Assembly (NCBI GenBank): GCA_963969495.1
Contig: OZ018317.1
Location: forward strand, 220,408,497 to 220,472,496
DNA length: 64,000 nt
Source: Ceratothoa steindachneri
Lineage: Eukaryota; Arthropoda; Malacostraca; Isopoda; Cymothoidae
Direction of reading: 5' to 3'
The notes below the pieces were generated by a model, which saw only the letters and a list, made by a program, of their open reading frames with translations, ran no database searches and was not told the origin of the DNA. Position 1 is the stretch's first letter, and every line of letters begins with the position of its first letter. The translations under genes and the position numbers were made by a program. This document shows, piece after piece, positions 1 to 12,905 of the stretch.

Positions 1-1660
1 ATGACAAAATACAAAGATCGCGGATTGAGATCTCCTCTTATAATGTCAATGTTGTCTATCGTTCAGGGAAATGAAATCTTCTTATCTATACTCCTTAATC
101 GCACGTTTGTTATCAAAATCTTTTCCCCTTCATTACTTATCAAGTTATTTTCATTTCTTTCGAACAAATATATATTTCGCCTCCCTTTCCTTCCCACCTG
201 TCTTATTTCTTGGAAGATGAGGCAAATGCATTGTGAATGCCCACAAATTAAACCAATTTCCAGGTAAAACACCACATGTACGGGCTCATCCCCCCCACCC
301 ATCTATATTAGGGTTGTTCCTGTCTTACACACGACGGGCTGCTAACTCGGGTTCCCTCGTTTCTCTTATTGGAAAACCGCCCTTGGTTTGGGGCAAAGTC
401 TCCACTCACAAGGACACGACAAATGTAGACCAGTTCTACGACGCTCCTTAATTTACGAAACGCCGTCTTCCGTGGCCCAACTCGACTTCCTGCACTGTCT
501 CAAGTGTTTGCCAGATTTCCGAATAACTCTTCGAAGTAAGAGCATTTTCCAGTCCCTTTGCCATGGAAATGCGACGTAGTTCATAAACTTCAAATCTTTT
601 AATCTTTATTCAGCCATAAAATTTATTTTATAATGCTAAATTAATGAGGGATCTAAGGCTGGCCTTCGTCTTAGTAATTCAATAATTGAAACGAGAGAAT
701 TATATATTTCAAAGACCTTATTCAAATTCTACAGTTGTCTTTCCTTTGATTCATCTTCTATTGTCTTCCATTAACGTCTCTAATCACCTAATACGTTGGT
801 TCCGCCTTTCAAACAAAGGCATCTCAAAGAACACATTTCTGCTTTAAATTTTCAGATATGGTTGATGCTACGTGACTCTCTTATTTATTCTGGCGTTATC
901 AAAATGGTTTATTTCGTTCCCATTCGCATTTTCCCCTTGTCTGGTGAAAATTTCAAGAAAATAACGTCTCTCTCTCTCTCTCAATCTGTCACGAGAGTAA
1001 AACTTATTTTTAACAGCCAACCAAAATTCATTTGACCAAAAACCACTCCCGTGGAAAGCTTATGCAAAAATTTTGAATGACCACTCGAATTCATCTCACT
1101 AAATGGTTATTTTCTTACAATATTTGTGAATATTCATGTCTCCCTTTTGCTTCATGCAAAATCATAACAACCTCTACTGTCGTGTGATGTTGAATTATAT
1201 TTTGCTGTACTTATGAGGCCTGCTTTCATTAGGGTTTTTTTCTTAGAAAAAGACTCCGTTCGTATAAATGCGCGTTTGTATATCGACATGACGTTCCTAC
1301 GAGTTGCAATTCTTCCTAAAATCCTATGTGAAATCGGCCAGTGTGACTGATAAAAGTGCATAACTTGCAAGGCTTTGACGTTTGCCTTGAGAAATTGGTG
1401 GCTATTTATCAGTCACTGCGAAGTTGTTTGTCAGAATACATTAAATATTCATTACCTACTGTTACAAATACTACACCCTGTAGTGATTATAAAACTGCAA
1501 CTGACTAACATCGAGTGAATACACAATTCCATGGTGGCTTTCTATCCCCTAATCTGTTCTTTTATCGCGACATAGCACAACTACCTAATTCAAAGTGTCA
1601 TCAGTTAAGATCAACTTTCAATAAGCTTACGTTTGCCTTGGAAATGGCAATGAACCAACA
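1..1660. other. Unassigned AT-rich region
   Basis: I see no recognisable coding region, RNA gene or mobile-element terminus. Open frames are short and show no conserved motif. A small CT run is present near 968-982. Confidence 0.5.
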
Positions 1661-1674
1661 GTACTCCGCGTGAC

Positions 1675-1908
1675 TTGGCCCAACGAGGAGAAGACTTGAT
1701 TACTAAGTCTTTGCTACCATTTCGTGTATCAAATGGAGATGCTAGCAACCGTGCCATGGTTGAAGCACTCAAAACACGCTTGTGCTTTTCTTATCCTAAT
1801 GAGAGTCACATTCAAGATGAGGAATTACAAATATACGATGGAGATTCTTCGGAACATCAACCGAATAACTTAGTAGAGACTTTATTTCACTTGTCAGCAT
1901 TACATTAA
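1675..1908 (+). CDS. Short hypothetical open frame, possibly a relic
   Basis: This frame encodes about 77 residues from a TTG and is open back to a TGA at 1651, so no ATG start is evident. The composition is hydrophilic and protein-like (for example SNGDASNRAMVEALKTRL), unlike the low-complexity frames nearby. I do not recognise a family. It could be a fragment of a decayed transposon gene or a chance frame. No promoter or polyadenylation context is convincing, although a T-rich stretch follows. Confidence 0.15.
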   Translation: MAQRGEDLITKSLLPFRVSNGDASNRAMVEALKTRLCFSYPNESHIQDEELQIYDGDSSEHQPNNLVETLFHLSALH

Positions 1909-1911
1909 GCT

Positions 1912-4900
1912 TTTGTCTACTTAATTATTTTTTTTTTTACTTCTAAGGGTTTGTATTCTAGTTCGTCGAAGAGCGGTGGGAAGTTCCTGGCTGTTTTATT
2001 AATAAATAATGCTATTCAGTGATGTGTGAATATTTATGTTTTTTTCTTTCTCATAAATGTATGATTCTTAATGGAATAGATGATTGTTTTAAATCAACTA
2101 TTTAGCTTACAGAATCTGGAATATTTTATGATTTCTTATTCGTGTCTGGGTCTGATGGTGTGGTTTTTCTTTTCCTCTCCAATAGATTAAAGTCATTAAA
2201 ATTGTTCTGGGTCAAAGAAAACACCAGAAATACTTTTTTTTTCCACGCATCGAGAATGATTTTGACCTCTTAGGGAAAACAAAGAACTCAACTGGTCTAT
2301 TTTATTGTTTCTTTTTACATGGTTTTGTTGTTTGCGTTGTCCTTTGTTTTCATTTTGCGAGGTTATTCTTTGTTTTTTTCCTTCTATTCAGAAAATGTTT
2401 TCTTCCCAAAGGAGAATTAATTTACGATTTTAAATGGGTCCATTGGAATTTGCATTTCCAACGTATGTTGTCTAATATGTTGTAACCTAATACAATTACA
2501 TATTCATTCTCGTTATGTTTTATATCATTCTCTTCCTATGCTTTTGAGTCTGTCTATCGTTCGTTCACTATTAGCCCACTCCTGGAAGTGAGCAAGAGAG
2601 GCACTCTAATCCAGGTTCATAATCGTAAATCTTAAGGAAGAGAAAATTGTTTGCATTGGAACCAAAGAGAGAAGTAGAATAGATAGCTATAATCTGGTCG
2701 TCACCAAAGTAGAAACTGATATGGTAAAGAATTTCCATACCTTAAAATAGAAATTCCGCAGAGGTTATTGATAGCAGCTTTGTGTATGGATTCCAAGACC
2801 AGCTTGAGCTCAATTTAAGATGTTGAACACTAATTGTGGTTGGCCTTGAAAGAACCAATTAGTTATTATTGACTGTAAATTTCTTATAATTTAGCCAATC
2901 CTTTTCACTTTATTGAGTCTCATACTCGTGTATGGACGTTCAGTCTATGGACGATCTATAAGACCCAGGATCTCGAAGTGAGCCATGCTAAATCCCTTCT
3001 TATTATTATTACATTTGGCTTTCCGTTGGGAGAATGTCTTCTATGCATCGGATCGAACTTTAAATGTCGCTAAAATATCGTCCATGAATCGTGCCCAGAA
3101 TTCTAAGTTTAGCTAAAGAGGAAATTAGAGCAGATAGTTATCTGGCTCAGCCATGCAGAAGTGTGTGAATGTTGATCTGAGCAATGTTCCTCTAAATCCT
3201 GAATGGAATTCTCGTAGAGAAAATGAGTAAATATTATTAAGTATTTATTTCTTTAGGCAATCCTAATGGTCTAGGCTCTTATTGTGGCATAGGGCATTCA
3301 TTATGTTGATGATTTATCTGTAAATGATGATTCAAAATGGAGTGAGGTAAAAGGTTCGTGTTGTTTTTCAGGAAAATGAATATTAAATAAAAGTCTGCTG
3401 ATTAAATTATTTATTTTGCGTGGTAGTTAGGCTGGAGATTTGATGCGGTTGTGTAGATCTTCGTAAGTTTATGGATTTGACTCTATTAAACTCGTCGATT
3501 GTTCTTATTTACTTTTTGTAAATCTTAGTTCTTAATATCGTTAGTGATTCTCTTGATATTTTTTCGTGGTGTTGTTCGACCCAATAAATATAACAAAATT
3601 AAAGCTAATGTAAATAGAATTATTATTATAACTTACGAGGCACACCAGGGCGAAGTCTTAAAATAAAAGGGTTGGGAGAAATGTGATGAAGTTAGATTAG
3701 GCAGGTTGGAGCGATAAGAATAGGAAAGGCGCCCAACTCTCCAAGTTCGCATTCCGCGGTGAGTACAGCTGTCCTTACGATTCGCCTCTAGGTATTACTG
3801 ATTCTCTGAAGGATATTTCACCTTATAGAGGTAATGGAAAGAACGCATTCATACACAAACACACGTGTCCAAGTACACGCAAATGAACACACGCGTGTAC
3901 TTACTACATTTTCCCACACTCACACTAGTTCTGGGTGCAGAAGCGAGCGAGTTATTACATTCTCTGGCATCTGACTGTCGAGAATTCTTCTTTGGAGCGC
4001 CGCCTCCAAGTTTGTCTCGTTAGAGACGGGCGCAGGCAACCTTTGGTTCTGTTCCCGCCGATATTTTCTCAGTATTTCATTGACATCTTGATCAGATTGA
4101 CAAGGAATGGCCTGAGCTTGAAACCGCCAGCGGCTCGAGGCCTTTTAACAGCATTGGATATGGGGACTTTATGATGGAGGCTACGAGGTTGTGGCTATAG
4201 TTGCTACTGCTTAGCGTAAGTGATAAGGCGAGAATTCACCCCAGTCTAGAAAAAAAGGGGAGTAGTTTGCATATTCTACCATAGGAAAGAGTTATAAAAC
4301 AGGTAATTAGGGTACAATGATCTTTCTATGCTTGATATTACCTGGAATTTTGGCATTGTTTGGCTACCTTCACCGAAGACCCCTTTAATATAAGGTTTAG
4401 GGATTATGAGGCATAAATCCTTTTTTGTTTTAGTTTTGGGGTATTTTAAGAAATGCTTAGTATTCATGTAAATGAGGTCTTTACAGGGAAAACACTAACT
4501 AAGTCTCCGTTTAATGTTGAAATCTTTGTTGACGCCATGAACATCGACAAATTTGCAAACTCCACCCTCACAGTCAAGAATAATTCATGCTTGGAAGTAT
4601 CAGGGAAGATAATTATCGCCTAAATCTACCTGTAATTCCGAATGGACAATGATGCCTGCGAGGAATAAACTATAATATAGCTAGGGCCAAGAATATCAAT
4701 GTATCTATTTAGAGAGGAAAAATTTTATGGGACAAGGGAAGACGAAAACGTCTAGTAATTGAATTTACTGTTTTCGTAGTTGTAGTCCAGTGCACAGATA
4801 GTAGTAGTAAAAGTAAAATAAAAGCAAGGAGGTGTAATAATATTAATTGTGACTATATAAATGAGGTTGAAATATGAACCAACCTTGCACAAATATCTAA

Positions 4901-5022
4901 GTTGATCCACCAGAATCGGAAATACTTCTGATTATCGACTCCAGCGCTAAATCAAGCGCTTTTGTCCTTTTTCCCTTAATGACTCGTCATGTTTCCCAAT
5001 ATGTTTCGCCTTAATGTCTTAA
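1912..5022. other. Unassigned AT-rich region
   Basis: No gene is supported over about 3.1 kb. A CA/GT-rich patch lies at 3842-3925. The 79-codon frame at 3935-4174 shows no recognisable domain and is not called. The AGCGCT motif occurs twice near 4945-4965 and could pair, but nothing more can be said. Confidence 0.5.
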
Positions 5023-5095
5023 GCGGGGGGGTGTAGCCCCACACCAACAAAAGAAAAATAATACAAGGGGTGTGGGGGCGAAGCCCTCCACCCGC
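5023..5095. repeat. GC-rich double hairpin
   Basis: Two GC-rich arms, GCGGGGGGGTG at the left and CCACCCGC at the right, are roughly inverted to each other around an A-rich loop of about 30 bases. Each arm can also fold on itself (GTGTAGCCCCACAC; GGGGGCGAAGCCCTCC). The surroundings are strongly AT-rich, so the block stands out. It may be the end of an unidentified mobile element. Confidence 0.5.
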
Positions 5096-6025
5096 TATAT
5101 CTACAAATGTTTACGAAATCATAGACATAAACTGCAATTTTGACTCAATTATTTGTTGGTGTACATTTTCCTTGCTTTTCATTTGCCATATTTTCCGTTC
5201 TTCACGTTTTTTTATTTATTTTTCCCCCTTTGTTTCCTTCGCAATATTTTTCTTCATTAAAGAAGCTTTTCTTAATATTAAAGTTTACAATCGTTTGCTT
5301 ACCCACCGCTATTGCTGATCTCTATCCTCCGGAATAATATAAGTATAATTAAATTAATTTCCCATTTTTTATAATAATGAGTTTTAATTATTTTTTTATG
5401 TTTACGTAAACAAACATAGTGCCGTCAGATTTACCGCTGTACATAAATAACGTATTCCTGCGCGATGAACGAAAGATTAACACAAGCGTTCCCATTTATT
5501 TTGGTACGACAAAGAACAATAATCGCCGCGGAGAAGCTAAAAAAATCAGCTATATGGTACATATTACAAGGTCGTCTGTACCAGGCCAACCACTCCAAAG
5601 ACAAAACAGTAATACCAACTTCGTCAGCTCTTTCCACCAGACATTATATTATCCCACATGATATTATTTCTTTTCGTTTTCATGTGTACTTCCTCTACTT
5701 ACACAAACAATCAAGTCAGCCTTTTTTTTTCTCGCTACAAATCTTTGCTTAATCTTGGCGGAATTGGGTCTTTAAGTTGGCTGTTTGTGGAGGAAATTAT
5801 TCTCCCTCCGCTTTACCTATTAAGGAGCGGAAGTTGCCTCACATTCTGCTATAAATTCCTTTTCCCTGTGACGTACTTTTGGAGGAAAGAGGAAATAGAT
5901 TTCTCCGTTGCAATTTACAACAAGCTTTAGCCGGAAATAAGTGGGGAGGCAGAAAAATTCTTCAGCCTTCTTTTCTCTATTATTCATCCATCTTTCTAAT
6001 TGTATAAACAAAAGAATCCATTTCC

Positions 6026-6059
<34 letters not shown>

Positions 6060-6980
6060 AATTTTGTTAAAGACTATGGTATATTTCGCCTTGATCAATT
6101 TCCTTTTGGCAACTTTCTATTCTTCTTACTGTCTTTATTAGTCCATCTTGTAGATGGTAGATCACTTGTCCTATATTATCGCTCTTTCTAATAAATGCGT
6201 TTGTTAAGAACCAAACTTAAATTGCTAAGCTTTCGATCTATTTGATCATCTTCGGAGCGTCTTTAGGTATTCTTTCTTCTTTTACCGATGAAGTATGGTA
6301 GAGACAGAATCTTGTATAATGAAATGAAATGAAAGGGAAAGTGGAAGAAAAAGTTTTAGATCCCCGTGCCCCCTCCCCCCCTGACCAGTCCATCCCGGAG
6401 AGGGAACCCGGTAGAGGGGAAGGGGTGATGACGGTTCCACCCAATTTTGCCGGCTCCCTCCTCCCGCTGGGCCTAAAGGCACCGAGGGAAAAGAGTTCCG
6501 GAGAGGGGGAGAGAGGGAGGGGAAGAAGAAAGAAGTAAGGATAGGACAGACTGAAAGAAGGTCAAAGGCTTGAAAGTTGACCAAGTTGGCCTGTTGACCT
6601 GCTTAACATGTGACCCGGACCACGGTGTTTTTGTTTTCCTAGCTTTTAATTGTTACTATTTGCTGTACTTGTCCTTGGTGTTAGTGTTTGGCCCATCTTT
6701 GGATAGCGGAAAAGGAGGAAGATGATTGAAGTGGAAGGAAGTTGGAGGTTTGCAGAGAGGGGCAAGTTGCGTGGAGGTCACGCTAATCTCTGTACTATAA
6801 ACTAATTTTATAGTTAAGTTCGAAATAAGTTAGATTGAAAGTGTGTCTGTTTGTTTATTTATGTGGTTGTTTTGTTATTATATTATGTGTGTATGAGATG
6901 TCGTTCAAACCGTTGCTAGCCTTAATTGCTTTCTTACTATGGTAATAACTTGAGTTTCTGTGATTTTTTAGCATAATTCT
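5096..6980. other. Unassigned region with GC-rich patch
   Basis: A (TA)14 array lies at 6029-6056. A GC- and purine-rich patch at about 6357-6540 is open in several frames but has biased composition and no recognised domain. It could be untranslated sequence of a LINE. Nothing else is supported. Confidence 0.45.
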
Positions 6981-7289
6981 CGTATATGTATCTGTTATGT
7001 GGGCTCATGTTCCTTGTTTATTTATTTGTTTATTTTCTCTTCTTTATTCATGTTGTTTTCCTCTTTCGTTCATTTGCACTTTTTGGTTAGTTTTGTCATT
7101 CCTTGTGGGTATCAAGTCTAATCTGGTTAGTTTGTCATTATTCGGGAAGTTTTTGTCACAATCGGGTTTGCTTATTTGGTTTAGACGTAAATCTCCTCCT
7201 CTTCCCTTTGGTCCGCTTTGTTTTTAGCACTAGGAAACAGCATATGTTGTCTCCACCCTGCTCCTCCTGCTATTTGATTATTTAGTTCC

Positions 7290-9905
7290 TTTCCTATTTA
7301 TTCTTGTGTTTTTTCTATGATTTTTCTAGCTCTTTTTTCAACTATTTTGTTCAATGGTTTTATTTTCACTTCGATGTGTAAGTCTCTTTGTTTATTCCTC
7401 TCTAATCGTCACGTGTTCGTAATTATGTATACTGCCTTATTCTGTATACGTTGCATTCTTATTAAATTGCTTCTTGAAACTGTATACATAGTAATTGTTG
7501 GATATATCAAGGTAGGCTGTATCATGGCCTAGTAGATCTTTTTCTTATTTTTCATGTTTAGATTTCTTAATCTGTAGAGTGATGTTAGCATGCTTCGTGC
7601 TTTGTTTATTCTTTCGGTCACGTGTTTCTTGTAACCATCTTTGGTAATAGTTAGGCCTAAATCTTGCTTTCACAATTATACCTGTATCGCTCTCCATCTA
7701 CGTAAACGTCGGATAGTGTTTTGCGATACATAGGTATAAATTAAATTTATCTTTATTTGTTTTAATTTTCCATTTGCGTTCATACTCGTTTAGATTTTTT
7801 ATTTCTGTTGCCGTTACTCTGGCCTGAATTTGAGGGTTCCGATAAACACAGGGAATTAATTGAGTGAAATCATCTGCGTATTGTATGTTCACACAGCCGT
7901 CGTTCTTGAGTGAGGGAATGTCCGAAGTTATACACTGAGTATAGCGAAGGACTTAAACACCCTCCCTGAGCGAGGCCCGCATTAAACCTGAATCTTTCAC
8001 CTTGGTAATTCCTCGTGTATACGTATGTATATCTTTTCATGACGTAGCCGCATAAAATTCTATCCAAATAGTTGTTCATTTCCAGAATTAGAATTTTATG
8101 TTGCATGCCTCTTTGCCAGACTTTATCGAATGCTTTCGATACGTCCCGGTAACATTGTCCATACTGCATTTCTCTCCTTTCACTTTGCTTATTTTTTCTG
8201 TAATCACGCTGAGGGCCATCTCCGTATTCCTGTTCTTTCTAAAGCCAAAATGTTGATTGTTCCAGAGATTGTTTTCTGTGAGATATTCATTTAATCTGGT
8301 GTTCAGTATTTTTTCAAACACCTTCCCGATGAAGTCGAGAAGGGTTATAGGTCGGAAGTTTTCGACCTCCGAAGGTGGTTTTCCCGGCTTGGGTATGAAT
8401 ATTATTTTGGCTATCTTTAACTCATCGGTAAATTATCCTGTGTTCATACAGGCATTAAACCCGTTCTTATCCCTTTGAGTATATTGTCCGGTGCTTTCTG
8501 GTGAGGTCTGATTTCCCCAGGGCCCTTTGTTTAAAATTTGAGATGGTATTCTTTAATTCCTCGATTGTGATTTTGGCGTTAAATCCATCGTTCGCATAAC
8601 GTTCCTCTTCTGCGTATTGATGTGGGAAAGTCTTCTCAATCCGTTCATTTAGTTCGTCAATTATTTAGTTTTCGAAGTCTATATCGTTGGTTTCGTTTTC
8701 CTCTTTGCCGAAGTTGAACACTCCTTTCCAGTGTTCCCTGAACAATTTTTCAATCTCGCGTTCATCTTCGATTAATTTCCCGTTTCTGTCCTTAATTTTT
8801 ATTTTCTCTTTACCTTTAGTATTTCCATTTTTGTATCTGTTTCCTAAATTTTCGAGGCAATAGCTCTTTGTCAATATTTTGAACGGCTATGTCCCACTAT
8901 TCTCTTTGTTTGTCCGTTATTGCGCTTAGTAGTTCTCTCTTCTTCATTCTCAGATTGCGGTATTTTTCCCTTGACGTTCTGTTTATTATTATGTCCTCGT
9001 TTATCACTTTTATTTCTGCATTCTTAGTTTTCATTTCGTCAGTCCATATAAATATTTAACTGTTTTGTATGTTTCTGGGTATTGCAATCTCATCAGCTGT
9101 TTGTATTCGCGCCCTTATTTTTTCCAGCTCGCCGTCGATTTCTTCTAAAGTAGCTTCCTTTAGTCTGTTTGGTGCGTAGTTATTCAATTCTTGTTTGTAT
9201 TTTTCCCAGTCTGCTCTATGGTATGCCTTCCATTTTTTAGCGGGTATTTGTATTGGTTGCTGATTCACGGTGAGTAGTGTTGCTGTGTGGTCACTGCAGA
9301 TAACATCTATAGGTTCCATGTGGTAGGTAAAAGGAATGTTATTGTTCGCTAGGCAAATGTCTTGAGTTGTCGCTGTTTTGTCTTTAATTAGCGTTGGGTA
9401 TTCTGGCCCTAGTCTTCTTATTATTCATCTGTCTATTAGAGCTTGTAGGTCTTTTCCTGTTTGGTTTCTTTTCTTATATCCTGTGTACCTGCATCTTGCG
9501 TTCAGGTCTCCCCAAAACAAAGTTGGAAGTCTATTGTTAAATATTCTCACAAAGTTATTTATTGTGAGTCCCGGTCGTCGCGGTGGTTGGTATCCCGTAG
9601 CGATTATTATATTGGTTAATTACATTTTGACCTCAATTGCGAGGTAAGATTCGGTTAGTCCTTGTTTTGTTTTTGTTCTCTATTCCTTTCTTTATTGCTG
9701 TTTCGTCGTGTGGTTCGTTTGTGTGATTAGTCACTATTACGTCGTAGTTCCATATTTTTAGTTTGTGAGTCTCAAGGTTAATCCTGTGATCTGAAATTAG
9801 AATGATGTCGGGATCTATTTCACTAAAAATATTTCCGTATGTGTTTTGTTTATCCTTCCAGGCATTCGTATTTATCTGTAGAATTCTTAATTTTCTATTA
9901 TCCAT
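7290..9905 (-). pseudogene. LINE ORF2, endonuclease plus reverse transcriptase (broken)
   Basis: The family enzyme nicks target DNA and copies the element RNA into the nick. The start is MDNRKLRILQINTNAW at 9905, a typical endonuclease beginning. Further endonuclease motifs are GDLNARCR near 9500 and CSDHTATLL near 9290. After a linker (RADWEKYKQ) the reverse transcriptase shows a finger motif (ENFRPITLLDFIGKV near 8360), palm A (SKAFDKVWQRG near 8130), the QGGCLSP turn near 7970 and the catalytic YADD box near 7885. A C-terminal domain continues to about 7290 (KARSMLTSLYRL). At least five frameshifts or stops divide it. The endonuclease retains a Trp codon where the family at 24-42 kb has TGA. 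Confidence 0.82.
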
Positions 9906-9989
9906 CTTGTTTGTATGTTCTTAAGCGGTTCTTCTTTTAGGAGAAGGGAGATAGTAAGTAAATTTATTTGTATCTTTTCCTGGTATTTC

Positions 9990-11248
9990 TGCCTTTCATC
10001 TCTGTCCTTGCTGAGGACTGACTCTTATCCGTTTCACATTTCGCGGTTGGTATTTCCGCTCTTTGGTCGCATGGCGAGGTGTTCCTAGTCAGTTTTCTTT
10101 ATTGTTTTTGTGTGTTTTTTTTACGTTTTTCTTATTATTCTGGTCGATGCTGCTCTCAGATTCTGTTTCCTCGATTTCTCTCTTCCTCTTGTTCAGATTC
10201 GCTTTCCTTTCCTTGTGTTTCTCCCAGGAGTTTCTTTTTTGTATGTTCTGAAATTTTTATGTTAAATATAGCCGATGAATCAATATTTTGCGGGAATTTC
10301 ATGTGCTCCAGCCCATTTTCCTTGAACATGGCGTTTCAACGTGGTGGCATATGTTCTGGTTGGGCAATGTTTAAAACTTGTGAGTGTAGAATGCATGTCA
10401 GTATTATTACGTTCAGAGTTCCGTCAAGCGTCATTTGAGTGGTTGTTCCATTGTTTTCCGTTGCTGCTGCCGCCGCATATGAGATGTTCCTTGTTCCTTC
10501 TTTTCTTCGTTGTGTTTCAGTTTCTTTTCTCTTTATTATTTCTTTTTGCTTCGGACATGTCATTGCTATTGTTCTATGGCTCCCTCCACAATTAACACGC
10601 TTTTACGTGGAGTTTGTGCAGTTCCTCCAAAAATGTGGGCCACTGCATTCTGAACATCTTTCTCCTTCCTTTTTTGGGCAGTTTGCGGTGATGTGGTCTT
10701 CCATTTTGTAGCATCTAAAACAGATTTGTATATTGTGATACTAGTCCTTTTGAATGTTACAAGCTGGGATTATCATGCTTTATGCGAGGATTCCCTTCTG
10801 TAGTGCTTTAGTTCTAATCTCGCTTGATTCGCACACTATTTTGAACACATGTGTGTTCTTGAAATTTGATTATGTCGTGTATCTTCATCCAGGGTTGTTG
10901 TTCCATTATTTCATGTTTTATTTCATCTGGGGAGCGTTCTCCCACCCATGATTCTACCTTTCGGCATACGATGCTTCGGTTGGCAATAATCTGGGGTGGT
11001 ACTCGTACTTTATTCTTTAAATCGATTTTCCTTCAAGTGATCGTTCCTGCCGATGAAAGTAGCAGTTCGACCTCGTTGTTTTCCGCACATATGACAACAA
11101 ATCCATTAGCTGTTTCTATGCATTTGATAAGGGCGATTTGTAAATCCTTGAAAATGCTTTGTGCTACATCCTGTGGTCTCCGTTTTATCCCGTTCTGAAT
11201 TTGCCGAAGTGGGAGCCATTTGGTGAAGTCCTGTGGGTCCATGTTCAA
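9990..11248 (-). pseudogene. LINE ORF1, gag-like with zinc knuckles (broken)
   Basis: Known role of the family: an RNA-binding protein that coats the retrotransposon transcript. The start is taken at 11248 (MNMDPQDF). The N-terminal part contains the segment RSIVCRKVESWVGERSPDEI, which recurs in other ORF1 copies in the window. Three CCHC knuckles follow near 10745-10570: CFRCYKMEDHITANC, CSECSGPHFWRNC and a degraded third one around NCGGSHRTIAMTC. A low-complexity A-rich tail (SYAAAAATENN) lies after the knuckles. Frameshifts break the N-terminal half, and a stop separates knuckles two and three. Confidence 0.75.
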
Positions 11249-11540
11249 TTTTTCATTCCCTCCTGGGGCATGAAAAATGAGTTAGTAGATTATTTACCCC
11301 ACTCCACTAGTGGGAGAAGCCCCCTATCTGTTCCTAATACTATGTTTCCGGCCTGATCTGGAACGCACACTCCCTGACCACCCTACCTAATTTGGCCTGG
11401 CCCTATAAGCAGTCATACAGTCAGATTCGGGCTGGTCACCGATAACCAGGCTCCTTCTCCGGACCCCTAACGGGGTCTTCTTCGGAAGTTCACTACACCC
11501 TACTAATGACTGCTTCTGGGACCTTGCTGGTGGTCAAGTT
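11249..11540 (-). other. Probable 5' untranslated region of the LINE
   Basis: A comparatively GC-rich non-coding stretch lies directly upstream of ORF1 on the minus strand, in the same place as the 5' leaders of the LINEs at 30.6-31.0 and 36.7-37.2 kb. The outer limit is a guess from the drop in GC content near 11540. Confidence 0.4.
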
Positions 11541-12330
11541 ATACTGTGCTAGATGGAAATAAAGTAGGAGAGTTTCAGATATAAAAAGGTATAGTATATG
11601 ATAGAAAAAAATTAAGGAGATCACCGCTTTGCGCATATATTTCTTCTTTCTTCTCTTTGGTATATACTTAAACGTATATAGAAAATGCTCTCTTCTCAAA
11701 GTTATTTCAAGTCAAAATATTGATGTAACTTAGCAGTGCGTAGATCGCTGTGAATTGTCAGATGAACTGATTGGTATACTGAAATAAAACGGTTTTTAGG
11801 GAATATTTAATCCTCCTCACCTAAAAGTAACGTCAAAAGAAACGAGCCAATCCGGTGGGTGGAATTTTAAAACAATTTTAATGTTCTATTCCCGCTCGTG
11901 GCCTGAGTGTTGATGGCCGGCTTCTCTTCGACTGCTAAGAATGAATGTCATTAATACTTCTCTCTCGTATGTTCTATTTTGAAAAAGGTTGCAAAGAAAA
12001 GTGAAATATCAGGCAGCAAAGTCAAGCGCAAGTGTGACCCCCATCCCCCCCTCCCCCAAAAGAAAACATTTTCGCGTTTACCTTTTCAAAGTAAATGTTT
12101 TCCTCCAAGTGTAAACCCTAAGCTAAAGTTAAGTACAAAAAAATACCATTCAAAGTACCAGTGATACATACTACAATTACGGATTACAACAAGTAATAAG
12201 ACGACCAAAAATCTTTCACCCCTAAATGAGGTAAAGTGGCTTGGATATTAAAAAAGTTCATTTTTCTTCTATTCCGATCTCCTACTATAAATCTACACCC
12301 ACTAAACACACAGACTAAGGACCGACGACG
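11541..12330. other. Unassigned region
   Basis: No gene or repeat is recognised. The stretch before 12336 may include leader sequence of the ORF1 fragment that follows. Confidence 0.4.
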
Positions 12331-12335
12331 ACAAA

Positions 12336-12645
12336 ATGACGAGCAACATCCTACGAATCAGTCTTAGGACTCTCCCCGAAAGGTCAAAGCATGTTCGTGG
12401 GCAAGTCTTCTCAATAGTTTAGAGGGGGGCTAGATGCAATACATGTCAGACTTATTGAACCCCTTTCGGCTATACGGCTATATGCCAAAAGGAAGCAGAC
12501 GCAGAACATTGCCCTCGTCAAAAGCAAACCAAGTGTTTAATAGAATCAACCTAACCCCTAAGATCTCACCACAAATTCAAGCACACAGAAGTGCCATATG
12601 GCGGAGACTAGACTCATGGGTGGGACACCACTTTGATAATATTTA
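12336..12645 (+). pseudogene. LINE ORF1 N-terminal fragment
   Basis: Three frame-shifted pieces line up with the N-terminal half of the LINE ORF1 proteins of this window: ISLRTLPERSKHVRGQ (compare IPLRTISGATKPSRP near 33.9 kb), AIHVRLIEPLSAIRLYA (compare ALIKCIETANGFVVICA in the 7-11 kb LINE), and RSAIWRRLDSWVGHH (compare RSVICRRLDPWVGEH near 37.4 kb). Homology stops abruptly near 12645, where unrelated AT-rich sequence begins. The zinc knuckles and ORF2 are absent. Two frameshifts mark it as dead. Confidence 0.65.
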
Positions 12646-12839
12646 TCTATTCTGTGTTCCCCAGCTTTACTTGGGCTGGGCACCGCTCTGTTGTCTCCTA
12701 TATATACCTCCTCTGTTAATTAATTCCTTATTCCTTGAGAATGAACTGAACAAGTTCTAAAGCACTTGGAATCCGCCTTTCATTTTTCTGTAGGATTTTT
12801 TGCATTTATTGCTCTACTTACCCGCTACTTTGTGATTTT

Positions 12840-12842
<3 letters not shown>

Positions 12843-12876
<34 letters not shown>
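12843..12876. repeat. (TA)n microsatellite, left of Tc1 element
   Basis: An uninterrupted AT dinucleotide run directly precedes the left terminal inverted repeat of the Tc1-like element. Confidence 0.95.
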
Positions 12877-12877
<1 letters not shown>

Positions 12878-12879
<2 letters not shown>

Positions 12880-12905
12880 GTAGTGTGCAAATTAGTTCGG
12901 ACAGT
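12878..12905. repeat. Left terminal inverted repeat of Tc1 element
   Basis: About 28 bases match the right end in inverse orientation, with a few mismatches near positions 6-14. Confidence 0.8.

Larger units (their letters stand above)
6990..11540 (-). mobile_element. Long non-LTR retrotransposon, Jockey-like (LINE-1 of this window)
   Basis: A single minus-strand LINE can be followed from a 5' non-coding part (about 11540-11250), through a gag-like ORF1 with three CCHC zinc knuckles, to an ORF2 with an apurinic-type endonuclease and a reverse transcriptase, and then to a 3' tail. All modules are collinear and in family order, so this is one nearly full-length insertion and not a mosaic. Both ORFs carry several frameshifts and stops, so it is dead. 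Related ORF1 modules recur at 12.3, 27.7-31, 32-34, 34-35.7 and 37-38 kb. The exact 3' end and any target duplication could not be fixed. Confidence 0.85.

Noticed and set aside
3935..4174. 79-codon frame
   Set aside because: No conserved motif, no supporting context, and typical length for chance frames in this window.
6282..6584. Three overlapping frames in a GC-rich patch
   Set aside because: They are biased in composition, overlap on both strands and have no recognised domain; kept only as a note on the region.
10063..10711. Several Phe-rich plus-strand frames
   Set aside because: They are antisense to the LINE ORF1 zinc-knuckle region, which has clear motifs on the minus strand.
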